A DNA stretch of 64,000 nt, from assembly GCF_004684095.1 (NCBI RefSeq), contig NZ_SRII01000007.1:403013-467012 (forward strand). Reading direction: 5' to 3'. Shown in pieces: positions 57,051-64,000 of this stretch. The notes below the pieces were generated by a model that saw only the letters and a list, made by a program, of their open reading frames with translations, searched no databases and was not told the origin of the DNA. This DNA is from Hymenobacter sp. UV11. Lineage in GTDB: Bacteria > Bacteroidota > Bacteroidia > Cytophagales > Hymenobacteraceae. The position numbers were made by a program, and so were the translations under genes. Within the stretch, counting starts at the first letter, position 1. Each line of letters starts with the position of its first letter.

Positions 57051-57428
57051 ATGGACCTGAAACTGGAGCTCATCCCCGTGCCGGTGGCCGACATCGACCG
57101 CGCCAAAGCATTCTATACGGAGCAGGCGGGCTTCCGGCTCGACCACGACGTGCGGCCCAGCCCCACGGTGCGCGTGGTGCAGCTGACGCCGCCCGGCTCG
57201 GCGTGCTCTATCGTGTTAGGCGAGGGCCTTCCCGGCCTGGCGATGGCCGCCGGCTCGCTGCGCGGCCTGCACCTGGTGGTGGCTGACCTTAAACAGGCGC
57301 GGGCCGAGCTGGCCGGCCGCGGCGTGCGCCTGGGCGACGTGCAGAACCTGGGTCAGGTCAAGTATACATCCTTCAGCGACCCCGATGGCAACAGCTGGGT
57401 GCTGCAGGAAATCCAGAGCCGACTGTAG
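57051..57428 (+). CDS. VOC-family (glyoxalase-like) protein
   Basis: A 125-residue vicinal-oxygen-chelate protein: LKLELIPVPVADIDRAKAFYTEQAGFRLDHDV (first module) and LHLVVADLKQARAELAGRGVRL, then FSDPDGNSWVLQEI (second module, the DPDGN-x-W signature). The first metal ligand His is replaced (LELIPV), so a catalytic metal site may be incomplete. Function unknown; it shares the strand with the ABC ATPase 60 bases downstream. ATG 57051. Confidence 0.88.
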   Translation: MDLKLELIPVPVADIDRAKAFYTEQAGFRLDHDVRPSPTVRVVQLTPPGSACSIVLGEGLPGLAMAAGSLRGLHLVVADLKQARAELAGRGVRLGDVQNLGQVKYTSFSDPDGNSWVLQEIQSRL

Positions 57429-57488
57429 CCGACAGGGACCGGCCGGGGCAAACGGGTAGCCAGTCTATCTTGCCCCGACCTTTGCCCC

Positions 57489-58460
57489 ATGCCAGCCCCT
57501 ACCCCCTCCGTTGCCGTCATTCACGTATCACACCTCACTAAGCGCTACGGCGCGCAGGTCGTCATCGACGACTTATCGTTTGAGGTGGCCGCCGGAGAAA
57601 CCCTGGTGCTGCTAGGCCCCAGCGGCTGCGGCAAAACCACGCTGCTCAAAACCCTCAACCGCCTCATCGAGCCCGACAGCGGCACCATCGAACTAAATGG
57701 CCGCGACGTGCGCCAGCAAAAGCCGGAAGAATTGCGGCGCGGTATCGGCTACGTCATTCAGCAGGTGGGCCTGCTACCGCACTACACGGTGGCCCAAAAC
57801 GTGGGGGTAGTGCCCGGCCTGCTGGGCCAGCCCGCCGCCGCCACCGCCGCGCGCACCACCGAGCTGCTCAATCGCCTGCACCTACCGGCCGCCCGCTTTG
57901 CCACTATGCTGCCGGCCCAGCTCTCGGGCGGGCAAGCGCAGCGCGTGGGCCTGGCCCGCGCCCTGGCCGCCGACCCGCCCGTGATTTTACTCGATGAGCC
58001 CTTCGGCGCGCTCGACCCACTTACGCGGGCTGCCGTGCGCCGCGACTTCCGCGAGCTCGATGAGCTGCGCCGCAAAACGATGGTGCTCGTGACCCATGAC
58101 GTGCAGGAAGCCTTCGAGCTGGCCGACCGCATCATGCTACTAAATAACGGGCAAATTCAGCAGCTGGGGCCGCCGCGCGAGCTGCTGCTTCAGCCCGCCA
58201 ACGAATTTGTGCGCAGTTTCTTCCAGGCCGAGCGGCTGGCCTTGCAGCTGCGTGTGACTACGCTGGCCGAGGTAGCGCCCTTCCTGACTTTGGAAGTTGA
58301 GGCCGCCCCGCCCGGCCTGCCTACCCTACCCCCCACCGCCAGCGTGCAGGCGGCCGTAGACCTGCTGGCCGCCACGCCCGCCGGGCGCTTTTGCCTGGCC
58401 GGCACGGCGCAGTCGGTGGCGTTGGGGCCGCTGCTGGCGGCTTTCGGGCAAGCGGTATGA
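57489..58460 (+). CDS. ABC transporter ATP-binding protein, osmoprotectant type
   Basis: Energises import of quaternary amines such as glycine betaine or choline, probably with the permease-binding protein at 60102. 323 residues. Walker A GPSGCGKTTLL, Q-loop YVIQQVGLLPHYTV, signature QLSGGQAQRVGLARAL, Walker B ILLDEPFGALDPLTRAAV and H-loop VLVTHDVQEAF. The C-terminal extension (about 240-323) replaces the CBS pair of OpuCA with a shorter unrecognised tail. It resembles the OpuCA/GbuA type (EELRRGIGYVIQQVGL). A near -7 box (GACCTTTG) ends four bases before the ATG. Confidence 0.92.
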   Translation: MPAPTPSVAVIHVSHLTKRYGAQVVIDDLSFEVAAGETLVLLGPSGCGKTTLLKTLNRLIEPDSGTIELNGRDVRQQKPEELRRGIGYVIQQVGLLPHYTVAQNVGVVPGLLGQPAAATAARTTELLNRLHLPAARFATMLPAQLSGGQAQRVGLARALAADPPVILLDEPFGALDPLTRAAVRRDFRELDELRRKTMVLVTHDVQEAFELADRIMLLNNGQIQQLGPPRELLLQPANEFVRSFFQAERLALQLRVTTLAEVAPFLTLEVEAAPPGLPTLPPTASVQAAVDLLAATPAGRFCLAGTAQSVALGPLLAAFGQAV

Positions 58461-58493
58461 AGCAAGGAATAGCGACATAAAGAGTCACCAGCC

Positions 58494-58585
58494 CGTCATT
58501 AGCTTGCCGGGGAATATCGCTCGTGGTCGTTCGGGCTTCGTTCAATAGTGCGCACGAGATTCCTCGGCAAGCTCGGAATGACGTT
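58494..58585. repeat. REP-like palindrome 3
   Basis: Imperfect palindrome. The left arm begins CGTCATTAGCTTGCCG; the right arm, read on the other strand, is AACGTCATTCCGAGCTTGCC... and ends AATCTCGTG. Arm differences are a 3-nt gap and several substitutions. It lies between the ABC ATPase (+) and the HAD hydrolase (-), convergent genes. Same family as 31314 and 48572 by the AACGTCAT ends and the [GA]AATCTCG core. Confidence 0.65.
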
Positions 58586-58597
58586 CGGACAAATTCT

Positions 58598-59305
58598 TCA
58601 TTTCAGATAGACCAGCACATCAGTCAGCACCTCCACGCGGTGGTAGGCTACGCCGGCCAATTGCTCGGCGGGGACTTCTTCGTGAATCCAGACGGGGTGG
58701 TAGGGCACGTGAATGGCCCGGGCGCCCAGCCGGGCTACGGGCAGAATGTCCGATTTCAGCGAGTTGCCAATCATCACGAATTCTTCGGGGTGCACGCCGT
58801 AGCGAGTCAGGATACGCTGGTAGGTGGCCTCATTCTTCTCGCTCACAATCTCGACGTGGGCAAAAAAATCGCCCAGGCCCGAGCGGGCTACCTTGCTTTC
58901 CTGGTCAAAAAGGTCGCCCTTGGTGAGCACCATCAGCGGCTCGCCACGGCGCGTTAGCTCGGTAAGAACTTCGACCACGCCGGGCAGGGGCTCGATGGGG
59001 AAGTCGAGCAGGCGCTTGCCCAAGTCGAGCAGCGGCTGCAGCTCGCGGCCCGTCACGGCGCCGTTGGTGAGCTGAATGGCCGTTTCGACCATGGCCAGCA
59101 TAAACGACTTGGCCCCATAGCCAAACAGGTGCATGTTGCGCCGCTGCACGTTGTAGAGCTCGCGGCCGATGTGGGCGGCGTTGCCGTGGGCGGCCAGCAG
59201 CGCCACCACCTGAGTTTCGACGTGGTCGAAATGGGGTTGGTTGGGCCAGAGGGTATCATCGGCGTCGAAGGCAATGAGCCGGGGGCGAGGGGTAGGCGTA
59301 GTCAA
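58598..59305 (-). CDS. HAD-superfamily hydrolase
   Basis: A 235-residue phosphatase of the HAD class. Motif I RLIAFDADDTLWPNQPHFDHVE with the nucleophile Asp, motif II in LMVLTKGD, and motif IV FVMIGNSLKSDILPVARLGARAIHVPY, with an Asn in place of the usual first Asp. The cap domain is helical (AHGNAAHIGRELYNVQRRNMHLFGYGAKSFMLAMVETAIQLT). Start is TTG at 59305, 42 bases after a -7 box at 59347; readings starting further upstream would overlap the divergent CAT gene. Substrate unknown. Confidence 0.88.
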   Translation of the reverse strand: MTTPTPRPRLIAFDADDTLWPNQPHFDHVETQVVALLAAHGNAAHIGRELYNVQRRNMHLFGYGAKSFMLAMVETAIQLTNGAVTGRELQPLLDLGKRLLDFPIEPLPGVVEVLTELTRRGEPLMVLTKGDLFDQESKVARSGLGDFFAHVEIVSEKNEATYQRILTRYGVHPEEFVMIGNSLKSDILPVARLGARAIHVPYHPVWIHEEVPAEQLAGVAYHRVEVLTDVLVYLK

Positions 59306-59346
59306 AACAGGTAGTTGCTGGGCGGCTCCGCACCGGAGCCAAGTCC

Positions 59347-59354
59347 CAAAAGTA
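59347..59354 (-). promoter_or_regulatory. -7 box TACTTTTG of the HAD gene
   Basis: Exact TAnnTTTG on minus, 41 bases before the TTG start at 59305 and 16 bases from the divergent ATG at 59370. Confidence 0.55.
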
Positions 59355-59369
59355 CCGAACTTGCGGCCC

Positions 59370-59999
59370 ATGAAGCAGCTGATTGACCTGGCCACCTGGC
59401 CCCGCCGCGAGCATTTCGAGTTTTTCTCTTCTTTTGAAGAGCCTTTTTTCGGGCTGGTGGCCGAGGTAGACTGCACCCACGCCCAGGCCGAGGCCAAGCG
59501 GCTGGGGGTATCGTTTTTCCTCTACTACCTGCACCACGCGCTGCAAGCCGCCAACCAGGTCGAGGCCTTCCGCTACCGCATTGAGGCGGGGCAGGTGTAT
59601 TGCTACGACCACGTGCACGCCTCGGCCACCATCGGGCGGCCCGACCATACGTTCAGCTTTTCCTTCATCAAACAGCACGCCGACCTGGCCGAATTCGTGG
59701 CCGGGGCCGAAGCCGAAATTGCGGCCGTGCGCCAGGCCAGCGGCCTGGGCCTGAGCGAGCGCACCGGCCGGCCCGACGTCATTCACTGCTCGGCCATTCC
59801 GTGGGTGCGCTTCACGGGCCTGACCCACGCCCGCAGCTTCGGGCACCCCGACAGCTGCCCCAAAATCTCCTTCGGCCAAGTGTACCACGACGGCGCCGCC
59901 CGGCGCATGGCCGTGGCCGTAAACGTGCACCACGGCCTGGCCGACGGCTACCACGTAAGCCAGTTCCTGGACCTGTTTCAGCAGCGGCTGGGTGGGTAG
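59370..59999 (+). CDS. Chloramphenicol acetyltransferase (CAT) family protein
   Basis: A 209-residue acetyltransferase of the classic CAT fold. The catalytic block NVHHGLADGYHVSQFLDLFQQ matches the HHxxxDG motif (catalytic His and structural Asp). Earlier family features are FFLYYLHHALQAANQVEAFRYRI and FSFSFIKQHADLAEFVAGAE, and PWVRFTGLTHAR. It may acetylate chloramphenicol or another hydroxyl/amine; chromosomal members often have other substrates. No mobile element surrounds it here, so it looks intrinsic. ATG 59370. Confidence 0.92.
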   Translation: MKQLIDLATWPRREHFEFFSSFEEPFFGLVAEVDCTHAQAEAKRLGVSFFLYYLHHALQAANQVEAFRYRIEAGQVYCYDHVHASATIGRPDHTFSFSFIKQHADLAEFVAGAEAEIAAVRQASGLGLSERTGRPDVIHCSAIPWVRFTGLTHARSFGHPDSCPKISFGQVYHDGAARRMAVAVNVHHGLADGYHVSQFLDLFQQRLGG

Positions 60000-60083
60000 G
60001 GTAAGTTTTAGCTTGCCCTGCGCTCCAGGCCGGCAAGCTGAAGCTTACCGCACATCCCTACCCCCGGCAAGCTAAAGCCTACC
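60000..60083. repeat. Inverted repeat with one left and two right arms
   Basis: Left arm 60000-60017 (GGTAAGTTTTAGCTTGCC) can pair with either of two similar right arms, 60032-60049 (GGCAAGCTGAAGCTTACC) and 60066-60083 (GGCAAGCTAAAGCCTACC). The alternatives exclude each other. It is placed between CAT and the permease gene. Confidence 0.7.
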
Positions 60084-60101
60084 CTACACGCGCGCTTTAT
60101 T

Positions 60102-61673
60102 ATGCAGACCCTTACCGAACTATTCGCTTTCTGGCACGCGCAGGCCGGTAAGCTGGGCCAGCAGACCCTCCAGCACATCGCCCTCACGGCCGCCGCGCTG
60201 CTGCTGGGCGTAGCCGTGGGCGTGCCGGTGGGGCTGTGGCTCACGCGCCGACCACGCTACGCGCCGGCGGTGCTGGGCGCGGCCGGCGTGCTACAAACCG
60301 TGCCGAGTATCGCGCTGCTGGGGTTTCTGATTCCGGTAATGGGCATTGGGGCGGCGCCGGCTATTCTGGCGCTGCTGCTGTACTCGCTGCTGCCGATTAT
60401 CCGCAATACGGTGGCCGGCATCCAGGGCGTGCCGCCGGCCGTGGTGGAGGCTGCGCGCGGGCTGGGCTTCACCGATGGGCAGATTCTGCGGCGAGTTGAG
60501 TTGCCGCTGGCCCTACCCGTCCTCATGGCCGGCATTCGCACGGCTACGGTTATTAATGTGGGCGTAGCCACGCTGGCGGCCTACGTGGCGGCGGGCGGCC
60601 TGGGCGAGTTCATCTTCGGCGGCATCGCTTTGAACAACCCCGTGATGATACTGGCCGGGGCCATTCCGGCCGCCGGGCTGGCGCTGGCCTTTGATTTTGG
60701 GCTGGGCTTCGTGGAAAAGCTTTCGGCCCGGCGCCTGCGCCGGGTGGGCGGCGGCCTGTTGCTGGCCCTACCCCTGCTGGCGGCCGGCTACTGGCTGCCG
60801 CAGGCCAGCGGGCGGCTGCACGCGGGTTTCAGCCCCGAGTTTATCGGGCGGGCCGATTGCCTGCCGGGACTCACCCAGGCCTACGGCCTCACGCATTTGC
60901 CCAACGTGGTGCTGGCCCCGGCGCTGGTGTACGAGGCTGCCCGCAACGGCCACGTCGATGTCATCGACGGCTACTCGACCGACGGGCGCATCCGGGCCTA
61001 CGGCCTGCGCGTGCTGCGCGACGACCGCAACGCCCTACCCCCCTACTTTGCCGCGCCCGTGCTGCGGCCCGATCTGCTACGCGCCCACCCCGAGCTAAGC
61101 CCGGTATTCGACCAGCTCAGCGGCCAGCTCTCCGACTCGGCCATGACGAACCTGAATTATCAGGTTGATTATCTGCATAAAGAGCCGAAAGAAGTGGCCT
61201 TGGCCTGGCTTCGCCGCAAGCACTTATTGAAGGCCCCGCGCCCCCTACCCCCCGGCGCGGCCACTGTGCGGTTGGGCTCCAAGATTTTTGCCGAGCAGTA
61301 CATTCTGGTGGAGATGTACGCCGCCCTCATTCGGGGCAATACCGACCTGGCAGTGACCACCAAAACCGGCCTGGGCGGCACCACCATCTGCTTTGAGGCC
61401 CTACGCGGCGGCGAAATCGACATGTACCCCGAGTACACCGGTACCGGATTACAGGTGCTCTTGCAGCCCTCGGCGGCGGTGCTCGACTCGCTGGGCGGCC
61501 GCCCGGCGGCGGTGTACCAGTACGTACGGGCCGAGTTTCGGCGGCGCTACGGCCTGGAGTGGCGCGCGCCGCTGGGCTTCAACAACGCCTACTGCTTGCT
61601 GATGCGCCAGCGGCAAGCCGGGCAGCTGGGCATCGCTAGCATCTCGCAGCTGGGGCGGTATCTGCGGCAGTAA
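60102..61673 (+). CDS. Osmoprotectant ABC transporter, permease fused to binding protein
   Basis: A 523-residue inner-membrane protein. Residues 1 to about 225 are a betaine/choline-type permease (GVPVGLWLTRRP, VLQTVPSIALLGFLIPVMGIG, the EAA-loop EAARGLGFTDGQILRRVELPLALPVLMAG). Residues about 232-523 are a periplasmic binding domain, but its two halves are in reversed order: the C-terminal half (FSPEFIGRADCLPGLTQAYGL...STDGRIRAYGLRVLRDD...LNYQVD) comes first, followed by the N-terminal half (RLGSKIFAEQYILVEMYAALI...GEIDMYPEYTGTGL...FNNAYCLLM). This is a circular permutation of the OpuCC/YehZ type. Together with the ATPase at 57489 it would form a full importer. Confidence 0.9.
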   Translation: MQTLTELFAFWHAQAGKLGQQTLQHIALTAAALLLGVAVGVPVGLWLTRRPRYAPAVLGAAGVLQTVPSIALLGFLIPVMGIGAAPAILALLLYSLLPIIRNTVAGIQGVPPAVVEAARGLGFTDGQILRRVELPLALPVLMAGIRTATVINVGVATLAAYVAAGGLGEFIFGGIALNNPVMILAGAIPAAGLALAFDFGLGFVEKLSARRLRRVGGGLLLALPLLAAGYWLPQASGRLHAGFSPEFIGRADCLPGLTQAYGLTHLPNVVLAPALVYEAARNGHVDVIDGYSTDGRIRAYGLRVLRDDRNALPPYFAAPVLRPDLLRAHPELSPVFDQLSGQLSDSAMTNLNYQVDYLHKEPKEVALAWLRRKHLLKAPRPLPPGAATVRLGSKIFAEQYILVEMYAALIRGNTDLAVTTKTGLGGTTICFEALRGGEIDMYPEYTGTGLQVLLQPSAAVLDSLGGRPAAVYQYVRAEFRRRYGLEWRAPLGFNNAYCLLMRQRQAGQLGIASISQLGRYLRQ

Positions 61674-61759
61674 ACGTGGGACCGCTTAATTAAATTATGC
61701 GGCGCTTTTATCAAATAATAATTACTATATTCGACGCCCTTTAACTACAATAAGTATTT

Positions 61760-62413
61760 ATGCCTCCCTCTCCGCACTATCCAGTAACCAGCCCGGCCTT
61801 TAACGCGCTTTCTATACGGCGTGCTCCTGTCGCGTTGCTATTGATGGGGTTGTTGCAGCTAGGATTGTGGCTATATTACTGCCTCCACGATTTTTACGGA
61901 GGTGCGCGCCTGCTTGTGCTGCCTGTGCACGCCGGGCTGAAATTTGGCATGGCTCATCCCCAGATTGCCCAGATGCTGACCTCACCAGCAGGTTATTTTT
62001 CGACCAGTAGCCGAGGCGACCTTTTATATCATCCAGTTTCACTCTGTGATTATTTTCTATTTTTCACTATCGGCGACCTTACTATTCTTGATGCACTGTT
62101 TTTGGCCGGGCTAGGATACTTTCTATACTGCACCTTGCGCCGACTGCCGGCTGGCCCCGAATTTACCCTGGCCGCCAGCCGGGTTGTTGAATTTTCCGGC
62201 CTGGCTTTAATCAGCATGTTTGTGCTAAAGATGATATTTAACGTCTTCGTCATCGAAGTTTTCAAGTCCAAAACACAGGGCTTGTTTCAATTGGCCATCC
62301 TGTCTAGCAGTACGCTCTACGTAGTGGCTGGGCTGCTGCTGACGCTGTGCGCCAATCTTCTTCGGCGGGGCCAACAGTTACAGCAAGAAGCTGACTTACG
62401 GTCGGGGTTGTAG
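61760..62413 (+). CDS. Four-helix membrane protein, DUF2975-like
   Basis: A 217-residue inner-membrane protein. Hydrophobic segments at about 24-43, 100-120, 148-168 and 183-200. The C-terminus, LCANLLRRGQQLQQEADL, matches the DUF2975 end (rG.[EQ]LQ.E.DL), a family often paired with a small XRE-type regulator; none is visible here. Function unknown. Lower-GC codon use than neighbours (many TTT, TTA). ATG 61760. The family call is tentative. Confidence 0.75.
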   Translation: MPPSPHYPVTSPAFNALSIRRAPVALLLMGLLQLGLWLYYCLHDFYGGARLLVLPVHAGLKFGMAHPQIAQMLTSPAGYFSTSSRGDLLYHPVSLCDYFLFFTIGDLTILDALFLAGLGYFLYCTLRRLPAGPEFTLAASRVVEFSGLALISMFVLKMIFNVFVIEVFKSKTQGLFQLAILSSSTLYVVAGLLLTLCANLLRRGQQLQQEADLRSGL

Positions 62414-62436
62414 CAAAGCTTTGCCCCAACCTCACC

Positions 62437-63534
62437 TTAAAAAGACAGCGCCACCGTCGAAGTCAGGTTGCCGTAGTTGGTGGACGGGCTGCTGGTTTCG
62501 GTCGGGAAGCGGGCATTTTTCGAGTTGAGAAACTTGCCTTCCAGACGCACCAGCACGTGGGCGCTGGGGGCATAGTCGAAGTTGAGCGACGCGCCGCGCA
62601 CAAAAAAATCGCGCTGGGCGGACGTTGGCGCCAGGTAGCGCACCACTACCCCATACTGGGCGTAGTAATACTCGCCGCGCAGGGCCATCGTCCAGCGCGG
62701 GTTCAGGTGGTAGCGCAGCACCAGTTGGGCGGTGTGCCAGGGCGTATCGGGCAGGTTGGGGCGGGCGCGCTCCTGCCAGCCAATGTCGAACAGCGCCAGC
62801 ACCGACACCCGCGCGTTGGGCGTGTACGTCACGTACAGGTCGTGGAAGTAGCGCCGCCGCCGAATCGAGTCCTGCGGCTGCTCATTGCCATAAAATGCAC
62901 TCGAATTGACCAGCCACTTGGCCGAGGGCCGCCACTGCACCTGCGTGCCCAGCGACTTCGCCCGGTTATTGTCGCGGATATTCTGCCAGCCATTCAGTAC
63001 CAGCCCAGTCACGGTCACCTTGGGCGAAATTTCGTAGCTGAGCTTGGCCCCGGCTTCATAATACGGCGAGCCCTCGGCCGCCAGCGAGTGGGTCACCGTC
63101 CAGTTATCCTTCGAAATAGCCGATTCATAGCCGATATGCGAGCCAAACACGCCGATATCAAACCAGGCTTTTTTGAAGGGCCGAAACCCCACGTAGGCCT
63201 CGTAGATGTTGCGCAGCAGCACGGGCTCGGCGGCGTAGTTGGCTTCGGGATACGTACCGGCCTCCAGGCCCACGGCGCCGTGCACCTGGCCGTTATCATA
63301 GCGCAGCCCGATGAGGGCCTGGTTCACGGCAAACTCGTCTTGCCGGTTGTGGGAGTAAAAAAACTCGGGCCGCTGGGTGCTGCTAGGGTGCGGAAAATCA
63401 AACCCATAGTAACCGTCGAGGTAGCCATACACGGTGAGCTTGGCCGTGTCGGCAGGGAACGCAGGAGCCGCCACCTGGGCCTGCGCCGGCCCAGCCAGCA
63501 ACAGGCCTAGTAGGCCGGAGAAAATGTATTTCAC
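62437..63534 (-). CDS. Putative outer-membrane porin (BBP2/OmpL-like)
   Basis: A 365-residue outer-membrane protein with a signal peptide (YIFSGLLGLLLAGPAQAQ) and a barrel typical of the BBP2 family: LTVYGYLDGYYGFDFPHPSSTQRPEFFYSHNRQDEFAVNQALIGLRYD, AYVGFRPFKKAWFDIGVFGSHIGYESAISKDNWT, and the end STNYGNLTSTVALSF with a C-terminal Phe. Such proteins form 16- or 18-strand channels of unknown specificity. Start is GTG at 63534. Convergent with the DUF2975-like gene (stops 24 bases apart). Confidence 0.88.
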   Translation of the reverse strand: MKYIFSGLLGLLLAGPAQAQVAAPAFPADTAKLTVYGYLDGYYGFDFPHPSSTQRPEFFYSHNRQDEFAVNQALIGLRYDNGQVHGAVGLEAGTYPEANYAAEPVLLRNIYEAYVGFRPFKKAWFDIGVFGSHIGYESAISKDNWTVTHSLAAEGSPYYEAGAKLSYEISPKVTVTGLVLNGWQNIRDNNRAKSLGTQVQWRPSAKWLVNSSAFYGNEQPQDSIRRRRYFHDLYVTYTPNARVSVLALFDIGWQERARPNLPDTPWHTAQLVLRYHLNPRWTMALRGEYYYAQYGVVVRYLAPTSAQRDFFVRGASLNFDYAPSAHVLVRLEGKFLNSKNARFPTETSSPSTNYGNLTSTVALSF

Positions 63535-63566
63535 ACAGAAAAAGCTAGATACTACCGGGAAGATAC

Positions 63567-63753
63567 TAGCTAACCCAAGTTGCGAGGCATGCTCCCCGGT
63601 CCGCCGGCGCGGGCCGGCCGACCGGTTGTCTTTGCGTGGGCCGCATCTGTCAACGATAACCGGTCGGCCGGCTCGCGCCGACGGACCGGCCAGGCGGCCC
63701 CTCCAGCTGAAACTTCCCCCCGCAGCAAGCTGGTCTGCAACTTGGGTTAGCTA
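63567..63753. mobile_element. MITE-like palindromic element
   Basis: 187 bases bounded by 17-bp perfect inverted ends (AGCTAACCCAAGTTGC at 63568 and its complement at 63737). The interior is itself a long GC-rich palindrome: CCGGTCCGCCGGCGCGGGCC on one side mirrors the other with two mismatches. No ORF. No clear target duplication is visible. It adjoins the start of an ISAs1-type element. Confidence 0.7.
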
Positions 63754-63759
63754 ACTTCT

Positions 63760-64000
63760 CAGTGCGAGGGCAAAAAGGCTACCAGCTGCCACCCGGCCCA
63801 GTAACGAGCAGGGCAAAAGCACCAAAAGGTAAGTTAGCGACCTTTGGGGATGGAAGAAGAAGTAGCGGATTTCTTTTGGCAGGTAACGGACTATCGGGTG
63901 GAGGGGCGCTGTCTACACGAGCTAAGCGATATTATTTGGCTGGTGCTGTGCGGCTTACTGGCTGATTGCGAAGATTTTGAGCAGATTTATGATTACGCCT
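63760..64000 (+). mobile_element. Left end of an ISAs1-like insertion sequence (partial)
   Basis: CAGTGCGAGGGCAAAAAGGC at 63760 looks like an IS terminal end, followed 90 bases later by the transposase start. The element is cut by the window edge, so its right end, size and any target duplication are unknown. Confidence 0.5.
63850..64000 (+). CDS. ISAs1-family transposase, N-terminal part
   Basis: Open to the window edge: 50 codons visible. The translation FWQVTDYRVEGRCLHELSD, IIWLVLCGLLADCEDFEQIYDYA matches the N-terminal DDE_Tnp_1-associated domain of ISAs1 transposases (DPRv.GRClH.LseIl.lvlcgvLAdCedy.eI..yg). ATG 63850. The catalytic DDE residues lie beyond the window, so whether the gene is intact cannot be judged. 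Confidence 0.85.
   Translation, partial: MEEEVADFFWQVTDYRVEGRCLHELSDIIWLVLCGLLADCEDFEQIYDYA

Noticed and set aside
59370..59999. CAT gene as part of a resistance transposon
   Set aside because: No transposase, integron or inverted ends around it; composition matches the neighbours.

Overview
The window looks like chromosome from a high-GC member of the Bacteroidota, most likely Hymenobacter or a close relative (inference). The signs are the -7 promoter word TAnnTTTG ahead of many genes, a serine protease with a type IX secretion tail, TonB-dependent receptors with ExbB/ExbD/TonB, an HU-CCDC81/SPOR protein, a DUF349 protein, the fused HisB and HisIE enzymes, and GC-rich coding sequence with AT-rich spacers.

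Layout. 1-4140: accessory-looking block (DUF6266-like protein, nuclease, tyrosine integrase) beside tRNA-Thr(TGT). 4420-21900: housekeeping genes (DUF349 protein, YqgE, two GT-C-like membrane proteins, pdxH, DUF1015, maf, EamA, gpsA, HD hydrolase, gyrA, TPR protein). 21960-23975: AT-rich spacer with a perfect 22-bp inverted repeat and an unknown protein of winged-helix appearance. 24007-34047: complete histidine operon on the minus strand (hisG-D-C-B-H-A-F-IE), with three extra genes inside it and a short leader peptide ending in five His codons. 34270-47510: alpha/beta hydrolase, TonB-dependent receptor, rpe, zinc ribbon protein, T9SS protease, mnmA, TrpF-like protein, peroxiredoxin fusion, trmB, folC. 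47620-56870: TonB/ExbD/ExbB, SPOR protein, outer-membrane barrel, and a 1075-residue TPR protein. 57050-61680: VOC protein and a split osmoprotectant-type ABC transporter with a HAD hydrolase and a chloramphenicol acetyltransferase between its parts. 61760-64000: DUF2975-like protein, porin, a MITE-like palindrome, and the start of an ISAs1-type transposase cut by the window edge.

The most unusual item is a repeated module found twice (about 14714-15027 on plus, 35159-35470 on minus). Each copy encodes a 39-residue hydrophobic peptide with conserved ends, has a conserved hairpin upstream, a terminator downstream, and a possible antisense promoter at its 3' end. This resembles a type I toxin-antitoxin locus, but the function is inference. 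Spacers also carry REP-like palindromes ending in AACGTCAT and 7-nt-phased repeats.
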